From Paractinoplanes durhamensis (lineage in GTDB: Bacteria > Actinomycetota > Actinomycetes > Mycobacteriales > Micromonosporaceae): a stretch of DNA of 64,000 nucleotides. Location of the stretch: NCBI RefSeq assembly GCF_016862175.1, contig NZ_BOML01000065.1:1-64000 (forward strand), read 5' to 3'. The position numbers and the translations under genes were made by a program. Below are positions 1 to 7,453 of this stretch, in pieces (the first letter of the stretch is position 1; every line of letters starts with the position of its first letter). The notes under the pieces were generated by a model. The model made no database searches, was not told the origin of the DNA, and saw nothing but the letters and a program-made list of their open reading frames with translations.

Positions 1-120
1 CCGGGCCGGGCCGCGCCGCGCCGCGCCGGGCCGGGCCGCGCCGCGCCGCGCCGCGCCGGGCCGGGCCGCGCCGCGCCGGGCCGGGCCGCGCCGGGCCGGG
101 CTGAGTCGGGCTGAGTCGAG
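1..120. repeat. GC-only pentamer tandem repeat
   Basis: The first 100 bases are made only of 5-bp units, CCGGG or CCGCG, about twenty in a row, mostly in runs of two to four of one kind. The array then decays into CTGAG/TCGGG-like units up to about 120. It lies just downstream of the stop of the minus-strand AAA gene and may continue beyond the window. The ORFs across it are composition artefacts. Confidence 0.9.
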
Positions 121-162
121 TAGCCGCCGTTGGCGGACCGGGCTGGGCTGAGGGTGAGTGGC

Positions 163-1308
163 CTACAGGTACATGCCCGTGGTCGGGGTGGTTGTCGGGA
201 CCGTTACCGGGTGGGCGCCGGTCTTCAACGCGTACAGCTCGGCCAGCGTGGCGCCCTCGGGGCTGATGCCGCGCGCGGTGCCCAGCCACGCGCTCGCCTC
301 CACGTAGGGGAGCCGGCGCACCTCGATGCTGGCCAGGCAGCGGCCCGGCCGGACCACCGCGGGGTGCAGGGTCGCCAGGTCCTCGTTGGTGGTGATCGCG
401 ATCAGCGCGTTGCGGCCCTGCCCGAGCAGCCCGTCGGTCAGGTTGAGCAGGCGGGACAGTGACTGCCCGGCGCTCGCCTTCGCCTCGCCGCTGATCAGCT
501 CGTCGCAGTCCTCCAGCATGAGCAGCCGCCAGCGCGGCTCGTCCTCGTCGCTGCCCAGCGCCACGCTCATCAGGTAGGCCGGGTCGCTGAACAGCCGCTC
601 CGGGTCGAGCACGCAGTCGACCTGGCACCACGCCCGCCACTGCTGGGCGAGCGCCCGCAGCGCGGTGGTCTTGCCGGTGCCGGGCTCGCCGTGCAGCAGC
701 AGGAGCCGGCCGTTGATCACCGAGCCGTCCAGCGCCATCAGCCGCTCGAGCGTCTGCCCGACCGGCCCGGCGTAGTTGTGCCGGATCTTCTCCCACGGCG
801 CCGCGTCGATCTCGCGCTGCACGCGGCGCGGTCCGTGCGGACCGAAATGCCAGAATCCGATGGGTACGCTGTCGCCCGCCGGCTCCGGCTCCTCGACCGC
901 GCCGTCGGTGGCCGCGCCCAGCACCGACTCGGCCAGCTCGGCCGAGATCGCGGTGACCGTGACCCGGGCCCGCCGGCTCTGCTTCCAGCGGGAGACGTGC
1001 AGCGTCCAGCCCTCGCCGACGGAGAGCCGGCCCTGCCCGTCGTCCTCCACCGCGTCGCGGATCACCTTCGCGTCGTCGGTGGTCAGCGGGGCGTCGGCGC
1101 GGACGTTCTCCAGATACATGCTGCGGCCGAACGGCTCGCGCCCGGTGACGAACGCGTCGAGCGCCAGGAGATCGACGACATCCACCAGCCGGTCGCCGTC
1201 ATCGACGGCTCCGGACAGCGGCAGGCCGCCGGGCGCCGATGGCGAGGCCACCGGATCCACGGCGCGCCCGGCGGCATGCCGGTCGACAGGCTGATGGGGA
1301 GTGCGCAT
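163..1308 (-). CDS. AAA family ATPase, DUF5925-type
   Basis: A 381-residue ATPase. The N-terminal ~150 residues look like the DUF5925 domain that precedes an AAA module in actinomycete proteins. The AAA core has a Walker A motif GEPGTGKT (residues 207-214) and a Walker B LMLEDCDE (263-270), followed by an ITTNED sensor-like strand and an arginine-rich VVRPGR segment. The reading frame stays open to 1581, but that extension is proline/arginine-rich and crosses a palindromic intergenic region, so the ATG at 1308 is preferred. It probably acts as a cytosolic remodelling ATPase; the substrate is unknown. It is transcribed on its own, since the upstream reductase gene is separated by hairpins. Confidence 0.75.
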   Translation of the reverse strand: MRTPHQPVDRHAAGRAVDPVASPSAPGGLPLSGAVDDGDRLVDVVDLLALDAFVTGREPFGRSMYLENVRADAPLTTDDAKVIRDAVEDDGQGRLSVGEGWTLHVSRWKQSRRARVTVTAISAELAESVLGAATDGAVEEPEPAGDSVPIGFWHFGPHGPRRVQREIDAAPWEKIRHNYAGPVGQTLERLMALDGSVINGRLLLLHGEPGTGKTTALRALAQQWRAWCQVDCVLDPERLFSDPAYLMSVALGSDEDEPRWRLLMLEDCDELISGEAKASAGQSLSRLLNLTDGLLGQGRNALIAITTNEDLATLHPAVVRPGRCLASIEVRRLPYVEASAWLGTARGISPEGATLAELYALKTGAHPVTVPTTTPTTGMYL

Positions 1309-1348
1309 GATGCCATGATCGGCCTTCGATGCCCTTGTGGCATCCGGT

Positions 1349-1480
1349 TTTCCTGAGGTTGGCCCAGAAGGGACCGGCCGGTTTTGCCTGAGGCCGGCCC
1401 GGCAGGGGCCGGCCGCCTGAGGCGGCCGGCCCCTTGTCGCCACGGCCGGCGGGCCGGCCTGTTGCGGCCGGCGGGCCGGC
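1349..1480. repeat. Degenerate GC-rich palindromic repeats with terminator hairpin
   Basis: This gap holds two imperfect copies of a ~33-bp unit (about 1349-1382 and 1383-1415), each beginning TTTT(G)CCTGAGG and carrying a GGCC-rich tail. A perfect 14-bp stem follows (AGGGGCCGGCCGCC, 1404-1417, paired with 1421-1434, loop TGA). Two direct copies of CGGCCGGCGGGCCGGCC then lie up to the stop of the DDN-family gene. The stem is well placed to terminate that minus-strand gene. Confidence 0.7.
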
Positions 1481-1481
1481 C

Positions 1482-1919
1482 CTACGGCAGGCGGGTCAGC
1501 ACGAAGACCGGGATCAGCCGGTCGGTCTTCTTCTGGTAGCCGGCGTAGTTGGGGAACGCCGCGACCGACCGCTCCCACCACGCCGCGCGCTCGTCGCCCT
1601 CGAGCTCACGGGCCAGGTAGTCGTGCTTCTCCGGGCCGTCCTGCAGTTCGACGTGCGGCTCCTTGCGCAGGTTGTAGACCCACACCGGATTCTTCGGCGC
1701 CCCGCCGAGCGAGCCCACCACGGCGTACTCGCCGTCGTGCTCGACCCGCATCAGCGCCGTCTTGCGCAGCTTGCCGCTCTTCGCGCCGACCGAGGTCAGC
1801 ACGATGACCGGCATGCCCTGCATCTCGGTGCCTTCGGCGCCGCCCGACGCCTCGATCTTCTCGGCCTGCTGGCGGGCCCAGTCCGACGTACTTGGTGCGT
1901 ATTCTCCGGTCAATGGCAT
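1482..1919 (-). CDS. DDN/DUF385-family deazaflavin (F420)-dependent nitroreductase-like protein
   Basis: 145 residues, the normal size of the split-barrel F420H2-dependent nitroreductase family (Mycobacterium Ddn relatives). The family signature is visible as a [15 protein letters not shown] stretch followed by a [16 protein letters not shown] segment and a C-terminal [20 protein letters not shown] strand. Such proteins use reduced F420 to reduce quinones or other electrophiles in the cytosol or at the membrane; the natural substrate here cannot be read from sequence. The ATG at 1919 has a weak TAGG about ten bases upstream. It follows the methyltransferase gene by 18 bp and may be cotranscribed with it. 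Confidence 0.88.
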   Translation of the reverse strand: MPLTGEYAPSTSDWARQQAEKIEASGGAEGTEMQGMPVIVLTSVGAKSGKLRKTALMRVEHDGEYAVVGSLGGAPKNPVWVYNLRKEPHVELQDGPEKHDYLARELEGDERAAWWERSVAAFPNYAGYQKKTDRLIPVFVLTRLP

Positions 1920-1937
1920 GAGCTAAGCCTATTTCGC

Positions 1938-2723
1938 TTACCGGACGCCGATCACCGCCGCGTCGGTGCCGCCCCGCCACAGCACGCCGGCCTCGGTGAA
2001 GCCGCCCGCCCGCAGCGCGTCGATGTGCCAGACGGCCGGCGGCGTCCACTCGTGGTGGTGGGTCGAGTGCGGGTAGATGAGGTCGCGCTCGGCCATCCGG
2101 GGCGCGAGGGTCTCGTCGGCGGCCACCCGCTGCCACCAGTCCGGCCATGAGGTCACGGCGCCCGCCGCGTAGCGCGCCTCGCGTACCTTCCGCCCGTGCG
2201 TGCGTAGCCGCTCGGACAGCCCCGGCAGCGACTCCTCCGGCATGTGGTCGGCGTTCACGAAGATCCCACCCGGCCGCAGCACCTCACGGATCTCGGCGTA
2301 GAGCGCGGCCACCCGCTCGGCCGGCAACCAGTGCAGGGCGGTCGCGGTGAGCACCGCGTCGAAGCCCTCGGCCGGCAGCTTGGCCCGCCAGGACTCATCG
2401 CCGAGGTCGGCGTCGACGATCGTGCCGCGGTCGCGCAGCGACGCCCCGGCGATCGCCAGCAGCACCGGGTCCTGGTCGAGCACCGTGACCCGGGCGGCGG
2501 GGAAGCGGGCCAGCGTGCGGAGCGCGATCGTGCCGGTGCCGCCGGCCAGGTCGAGGAGCTTGGGCGGCTCGCCGTCGGTGACCGCGGCGACGGCGGTGAG
2601 CATGGCCGCGAAGCGCTCCTCACGGTCGGGGATGAAGCCTTCCTGCTGACGGTCCCAGCTTTCCTGCCACACCCGCGCGGTTTCGCTTCGCATGGTTTCG
2701 CTGTAAGCAGTCATAGGCTCCAC
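1938..2723 (-). CDS. Class I SAM-dependent methyltransferase
   Basis: About 261 residues. The SAM-binding motif I LLDLAGGTGTIAL lies near residues 56-68, the acidic end of strand 2 is TVLDQD, and the post-motif ATALHWLP and EVLRPGGIFVNADHMP segments are typical of small-molecule methyltransferases of the UbiE/Trans-aconitate type. The start may be the GTG at 2723 or the ATG at 2714; neither has a well-spaced ribosome site. The gene begins 5 bp after the VWA gene stops, so it may be the tail of the operon upstream. The substrate is unknown. Confidence 0.85.
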   Translation of the reverse strand: MEPMTAYSETMRSETARVWQESWDRQQEGFIPDREERFAAMLTAVAAVTDGEPPKLLDLAGGTGTIALRTLARFPAARVTVLDQDPVLLAIAGASLRDRGTIVDADLGDESWRAKLPAEGFDAVLTATALHWLPAERVAALYAEIREVLRPGGIFVNADHMPEESLPGLSERLRTHGRKVREARYAAGAVTSWPDWWQRVAADETLAPRMAERDLIYPHSTHHHEWTPPAVWHIDALRAGGFTEAGVLWRGGTDAAVIGVR

Positions 2724-2728
2724 GGTAG

Positions 2729-3895
2729 TTACCGGGCGGCGTCGGATTCAAGGCGCTCGGCGAACGCTTTCAGGTCCCGCCGCTCGATCGCGGCCGCCAT
2801 CAGATCGGGGAAGGCATCCGGCGTGCACGCGAAGGCCGGCACCCCGAGCGCGGCCAGCGCGGCCGCGTTGTCGTGGTCGTACGCCGGGGCACCCTCGTCG
2901 GAGAGCGCGAGCAGCACCACCACCTGCACCCCCGCCGCGGTCATCTCGGCCACCCGCCGCAGCATCTGCTCCCGGATCCCGCCCTCGTAGAGGTCGCTGA
3001 TCAGCACGAAGATGCTGTCCCGGGGCCGGGTGATCAGCTGCTGGCCGTAGCCGATCGCCCGGTTGATGTCGGTGCCGCCGCCCAGCTGCGTGCCGAACAG
3101 CACCTCCACCGGGTCGCTGAGCTGATCGGTCAGGTCGACCACCGCGGTGTCGAAGACGACCAGCGACGTGCGCAGCGACCGCATCGACGCCAGCACCGCC
3201 GCGAACACCCCGGCGAACACCACCGAGGCGGCCATCGAGCCCGACTGGTCGACGCAGAGCACGACGTCACGCTGGACGGCCGTGGTCCGCCGCCCGTACC
3301 CGACCAGGCGTTCCGGGATGATCGTGCGGTGCTCGGCCTGGTAATGCTTCAGGTTGGCGCGGATCGTGCGGTCCCAGTCGATGTCGGCGTGCCGCGGCCG
3401 GTTGATCCGGGCCGCCCGGTTGAGCGCCCCGCTCACCGCGGCCAGGGTCTTCTGGGTGATCCGCTTCTCCAACTGCTCGACGACCTGCCGCACCACCTGG
3501 CGGGCGGCGTCCTTGGTCTTGGCCGGCATCACCCCGTTGAGCGAGAGCAGCGTGCCGACCAGGTGCACGTCCGGTTCGACGGCGGCGAGCATCTCCGGCT
3601 CCAGCAGCAGCCGGGTCAGGTCGAGGCGTTCGATCGCGTCCGACTGCATGACCTGCACGACGGTCGACGGGAAATACTCCCGGATGTCGCCGAGCCAGCG
3701 GGCCACCTTGGGCGCCGAGCTGCCCAGCCCGGCCGAGCGCCGGCTGCCGGTCTCGGGGTCGCCGGTCCCGCCCGCGTCGTAGAGCGCGGCCAGGGCCGCA
3801 TCCATCGCGCCGTCCCGCCCCTCGGCCGTGCCCAGGGCCTCGTCGGCGGCCCCGCCCAGCACGAGCCGCCAGCGCCGGGCCCGTTCGTCGGTCAT
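2729..3895 (-). CDS. VWA-domain protein of the MoxR/DUF5682 operon
   Basis: 388 residues with a C-terminal von Willebrand A domain. The MIDAS metal site is complete: DQSGS after VVLCV, the threonine in GGGTDINRA, and the aspartate in LISDLYEGG. The N-terminal half is alpha-helical and lacks a named domain. The ATG at 3895 overlaps the DUF5682 stop as ATGA, which fixes the start and implies translational coupling; an open frame reaching 4846 is a shadow of the DUF5682 gene. VWA proteins paired with MoxR ATPases usually act as metal-dependent adaptors for assembling or remodelling complexes, which is the likely role here. Confidence 0.88.
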   Translation of the reverse strand: MTDERARRWRLVLGGAADEALGTAEGRDGAMDAALAALYDAGGTGDPETGSRRSAGLGSSAPKVARWLGDIREYFPSTVVQVMQSDAIERLDLTRLLLEPEMLAAVEPDVHLVGTLLSLNGVMPAKTKDAARQVVRQVVEQLEKRITQKTLAAVSGALNRAARINRPRHADIDWDRTIRANLKHYQAEHRTIIPERLVGYGRRTTAVQRDVVLCVDQSGSMAASVVFAGVFAAVLASMRSLRTSLVVFDTAVVDLTDQLSDPVEVLFGTQLGGGTDINRAIGYGQQLITRPRDSIFVLISDLYEGGIREQMLRRVAEMTAAGVQVVVLLALSDEGAPAYDHDNAAALAALGVPAFACTPDAFPDLMAAAIERRDLKAFAERLESDAAR

Positions 3896-6399
3896 CTGGT
3901 CCCCCCGATGGTGTGGCCCCCGATGGTGTGGCCCAGCAATGCGCTGAGCGTGGGCAGGACCAGGTCGGCCCGCTCCGGGTCGAAGCCCAGCGCGCCGGCC
4001 TCCGCTCGCGGCTGCCGTTCGCCGGCGATCCGCTCGCCGATCGCCCGGCGCTCGCCCGCCTCGAACGCGCCGAACGTGCGGCGCAGCAGCGGCAGCACGT
4101 CGTCGAACGCGTCCGCCGGGATGTCGGCGAGCCACTCGTCGAGCAGGTCGAGCAGCGCGTCGTCGTGCACGAGCAGCAGCCCGCCGCCGGCCAGGAAGCC
4201 CTCCACCCAGGCGGCGCCGTGCGCGGGCGGGTTGCCGACGGTCAGCGGCAGCCGCAGCCGGCGCCGCACCTCGGCCGCGTCGAGCCGGCCGGCGTCGAGC
4301 AGCAGCCGGGCCAGCCGCCCGGCGAGCAGGCCGTGCAGGTCGGCCCGCCCGGTCAGCGACGCGAGCGTGCCGATCCAGCGTTCCCGCAGGTCGTCGTCGG
4401 CGAGCAGGCCGACCGCGGTGTGCACGCCGTCGATCCGGTCGCGCAGCATCTTGGCGGCCTCGTCGGAGAGCGAGCCGGCCGCCGACGGCAGGCCGGCGCA
4501 CACCCGGGTCAGCAGGCCGGCGGTCACCGTGGCGAGGCCGCCCAGGTCGGTGTGCCGCACGTCGCCGTAGCGCAGGGTGCGGGCCAGCGCCGGGATCGCC
4601 GACATCAGATGGCCGACGTCGGCGTCCAGCGCGGCGCGGACGTCGAGCGCGGCGAGCACCGGCGGGTAGGCGTCGGTCAGGTCGGCGAGCAGGCACGTCT
4701 CCACCAGGGCGGTGACGTCGGCGAGAGTCTCCGCGTCGTCGGCGGCCTTGGTGATCTTGGCGGTGGCGGCGGACGCCACGGTCGTGCCGAACATGCTGCT
4801 CTCGACCAGCCGGACCGCGAACTCGGGCTGCCAGCGCAGCCGCCACTCCTCGCGGAACGTGCCGATGCTGCCCCGCCGGGCCTGCGGCGGCTCACCCCAC
4901 GGCACGCCGATGATGCGCAGCCGGTGCAGCAGGCGGCTGCGGTGCAGCCCGATCTCCTTCCGGAGATCGAGTTCGAGATCCCGATCGAGAGCCTCGGGCT
5001 TGAGTCGCAACGCACGCTGCTGCATGGCCAGGTCCTTGGCGAGGGGTACGGCGGGCATCTCCTCCGGTACGCCACCCAGCCGCTCGCCGACCACCAGCTG
5101 GTTGTTGATCAGATTGATCCGCAGCGGCTCGCCGTCGCACATGACCGACTCGGCCGCCTCGGTCACCTCGGCCAGCCCGGCCAGCGGGCGCCCGCGCAGC
5201 GTGGCCAGCGCCTCGGCGAGCCGGGTCGCCTCGATGACGTGCGCCGACGAGGTCGGCACCCCCTCGGCCCGCAGCACCCCGGCCGCGTCGACCAGCCAGC
5301 GCGGCACCACCTCGTCGGCGGTGGTGAACAGGTGGTGATACCACCCCGGCGACCGCACGCCGGCGCCGTAACCGGACCACGACGCCAGCCGCCCGTAGGT
5401 CCACGGCACCCAGGTGAACGCCACCTTCGCCTTGCGACGGCCCTTGAGCAGGGCGGTGTCGTCCTTGATCGGGATCTTGCGGGTCAGCGCCGGGACGTGC
5501 CAGGCGCCGCAGACGACGGCGATCTCCTCGTAGGTCTTGCGGGTCTCCCGCAGCACGGTCCGCATGTAGGCCTCGCGGACCAGGTCGTCCGGATCCTCCG
5601 CGGAGTCCTCCCGGATCGCGGCCATGGCCTCGGCGATCGCCTCGAACGCGGGCATGCCGCGATGCTCGACCACGTCCTCCCACCAGCGCTCCGGATCGTC
5701 GTAGCCGGCCGCGGCGGCGAGCTCCCCGATCGGATCCACCGGCCGCTGCGGCACGTGCTCGACCTGGGCGCCGGCCGGTGGCTCGTCGGCGTCGCCGGCC
5801 GGTGGCTCGTCGGCGTCGCCGGCCGGCGGCTCAGCGGCTTCGCCGACCGTGCCGTCCTGCGGTTCACCGGCCTGCGGTGGTGTGGCCGCGGGGTCCACAT
5901 GCGACTCCGCGGCGTCCGGCTGAGACGGCGCGGAGTCTGGTTGAGACCGCGCGGCGACCGCCTCAGGCTGCGCGCCAGGCTGAGGCTGTGCGCCAGGCTG
6001 AATCTGAGCGTTGGGCTGCGGCCGCGTGGCGTTGGGCGGGGGCTCCGGTGCGGCGGCCGGGGTGCGGCGGCCGGCCGTGTCGCCGCCGAGGCGGTAGGCG
6101 AACGGCAGGTCGAAGAAGCGGACCGGCACGTCGTTGCGCACCGCCCAGCGGATCGCCTGCCACTCCGGGGAGAAGACCGCGAACGGCCAGAACGCGGCTC
6201 GCCGCGGGTCGTCGGCCGCGTAGCCCAGCAGGGCCACCGGCGGCTCCAGGCCCTCGTCGGCCACCCAGCGGACCAGGTCGTCCGCCTCCGGTGGGCCCTC
6301 GACCAGCAGCACCTGCGGTGGGTGGCGGGTCAGCTCCTGCACCACCGCCCGGGCCGAGCCCGGACCGTGGTGCCGGATGCCGTAGAGCCGTTCAGGCAT
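3892..6399 (-). CDS. DUF5682 family protein
   Basis: 835 residues. It begins with the characteristic YGIRHHGPGSARAV motif, then LLVEGPPEADDL and FWPFAVFSPEWQAIRWA, as in DUF5682 proteins, which are distantly reminiscent of TraB/haem-uptake-like hydrolases. Residues ~120-215 are a low-complexity Pro/Gln/Ala linker, with a 24-bp DNA repeat (from 5771) encoding EPPAGDAD units. The conserved core resumes with ICGAWHVPAL-like and WVPWTYGRLA motifs. The final codons contain a perfect 15-bp duplication (3905-3934, GHTIG twice). It overlaps the upstream MoxR gene by 8 bp and the VWA gene by 4 bp. Biochemical role unknown. Confidence 0.85.
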   Translation of the reverse strand: MPERLYGIRHHGPGSARAVVQELTRHPPQVLLVEGPPEADDLVRWVADEGLEPPVALLGYAADDPRRAAFWPFAVFSPEWQAIRWAVRNDVPVRFFDLPFAYRLGGDTAGRRTPAAAPEPPPNATRPQPNAQIQPGAQPQPGAQPEAVAARSQPDSAPSQPDAAESHVDPAATPPQAGEPQDGTVGEAAEPPAGDADEPPAGDADEPPAGAQVEHVPQRPVDPIGELAAAAGYDDPERWWEDVVEHRGMPAFEAIAEAMAAIREDSAEDPDDLVREAYMRTVLRETRKTYEEIAVVCGAWHVPALTRKIPIKDDTALLKGRRKAKVAFTWVPWTYGRLASWSGYGAGVRSPGWYHHLFTTADEVVPRWLVDAAGVLRAEGVPTSSAHVIEATRLAEALATLRGRPLAGLAEVTEAAESVMCDGEPLRINLINNQLVVGERLGGVPEEMPAVPLAKDLAMQQRALRLKPEALDRDLELDLRKEIGLHRSRLLHRLRIIGVPWGEPPQARRGSIGTFREEWRLRWQPEFAVRLVESSMFGTTVASAATAKITKAADDAETLADVTALVETCLLADLTDAYPPVLAALDVRAALDADVGHLMSAIPALARTLRYGDVRHTDLGGLATVTAGLLTRVCAGLPSAAGSLSDEAAKMLRDRIDGVHTAVGLLADDDLRERWIGTLASLTGRADLHGLLAGRLARLLLDAGRLDAAEVRRRLRLPLTVGNPPAHGAAWVEGFLAGGGLLLVHDDALLDLLDEWLADIPADAFDDVLPLLRRTFGAFEAGERRAIGERIAGERQPRAEAGALGFDPERADLVLPTLSALLGHTIGGHTIGGTR

Positions 6400-7453
6400 C
6401 GCGGGCGGCCCGGTAGAAGTCGAGCCACTCGGGGCGCTCCCGCACCACCGTCTCCAGGTATTCGCGCCAGACCACGCCGTCGGAGACCGGGTCCTTGACC
6501 ACGGCGCCGAGGATGCCGGCGGCCACGTCGGCAGGGTGCAGGATGCCGTCGCCGAAGTGCGCGGCCAGCGCCATGCCGTTGGTGATCACCGAGATGGCCT
6601 CGGCGGTGGAGAGCGAACCGGTCGGCGACTTCAGCTTGGTGCGGCCGTCCTCGGTGAGGCCGGAGCGCAGCTCGCGGAAGACGGTGACCACCCGCCGGAT
6701 CTCCTCCATCGCGGTCGGCACCTCGGGCAGGTCGAGCGACGTGCCGAGCTGCGCGACCCGCCGGGCGACGATCTCGACCTCCTCGTCGGCCGAGGCCGGC
6801 ACCGGCAGCACCACGGTGTTGAAGCGGCGGCGCAGCGCGCTGGACAGCTCGTTGACCCCGCGGTCGCGGTCGTTGGCGGTGGCGATCAGGTTGAAGCCCC
6901 GCTGCGCCTGCACCTCGGTGTTCAGCTCGGGGACCGGCAGCGTCTTCTCGGACAGGATGGTGATCAGTGCGTCCTGCACGTCGGACGGCACCCGGGTGAG
7001 CTCCTCCAGGCGGGCGACCGTGCCGGTCCGCATGGCCCGCATGATCGGGCTCGCGACCAGGGCGTCCTCGGACGGGCCCTCGGCCAGCAGGCGGGCGTAG
7101 TTCCAGCCGTAGCGGATGGCCTCCTCGGCGGTGCCGGCGGTGCCCTGCACCAGGAGTTTCGAGTCGCCGGAGATGGCCGCGGCCAGGTGCTCGGACACCC
7201 AGGTCTTGGCGGTGCCGGGCACCCCGAGCAGCAGCAGCGCCCGGTCGGTGGCCAGGGTCGCGACCGCGACCTCGACGAGCCGGCGCGGCCCCACGTACTT
7301 CGGGGTGATCTTGGCGCCGTCGCCGAGCAGGTAGGTCACCACGGCCTGCGGGGAGAGCCGCCAGCCGGGCGGCCGGGTGCGGTCGTCGGCGGCGGCGAGC
7401 AGGGCCAGCTCCTCGGCGTACTCGTCCTCGGCGTGCGGGCGCAGAGCGGTCAC
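6392..7453 (-). CDS. MoxR-type AAA+ ATPase
   Basis: 353 residues. Walker A is GVPGTAKT (77-84). The Walker B position reads ARLEELTRVPSDVQDAL, so the usual Asp-Glu is replaced by Glu-Glu. Sensor 1 is LIATANDRDRGVNELSSALRRRF, which includes the arginine finger region. The GTG at 7453 is chosen because AGGAG lies 6 bases upstream and the codon overlaps the preceding stop as GTGA; the longer frame to 7615 is spurious. MoxR ATPases work with VWA partners as chaperone-like remodellers, and such a partner is encoded two genes downstream. Confidence 0.92.
   Translation of the reverse strand: MTALRPHAEDEYAEELALLAAADDRTRPPGWRLSPQAVVTYLLGDGAKITPKYVGPRRLVEVAVATLATDRALLLLGVPGTAKTWVSEHLAAAISGDSKLLVQGTAGTAEEAIRYGWNYARLLAEGPSEDALVASPIMRAMRTGTVARLEELTRVPSDVQDALITILSEKTLPVPELNTEVQAQRGFNLIATANDRDRGVNELSSALRRRFNTVVLPVPASADEEVEIVARRVAQLGTSLDLPEVPTAMEEIRRVVTVFRELRSGLTEDGRTKLKSPTGSLSTAEAISVITNGMALAAHFGDGILHPADVAAGILGAVVKDPVSDGVVWREYLETVVRERPEWLDFYRAARDA

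Noticed and set aside
1-120. CRISPR array
   Set aside because: Units are 5 bp with no spacers; it is a satellite. No CRISPR-like array was seen elsewhere in the window.
163-1581. Longer version of the AAA ATPase starting at 1581
   Set aside because: The extra 91 residues are Pro/Arg-rich and translate a palindromic intergenic region; the conserved protein begins after 1308.
2729-4846. 705-residue frame fused to the VWA protein
   Set aside because: The part above 3895 is the out-of-frame complement of the DUF5682 gene; an ATGA overlap marks the true start.
3913-6498. 861-residue plus-strand frame opposite DUF5682
   Set aside because: No domains; the minus-strand protein is the recognised one.
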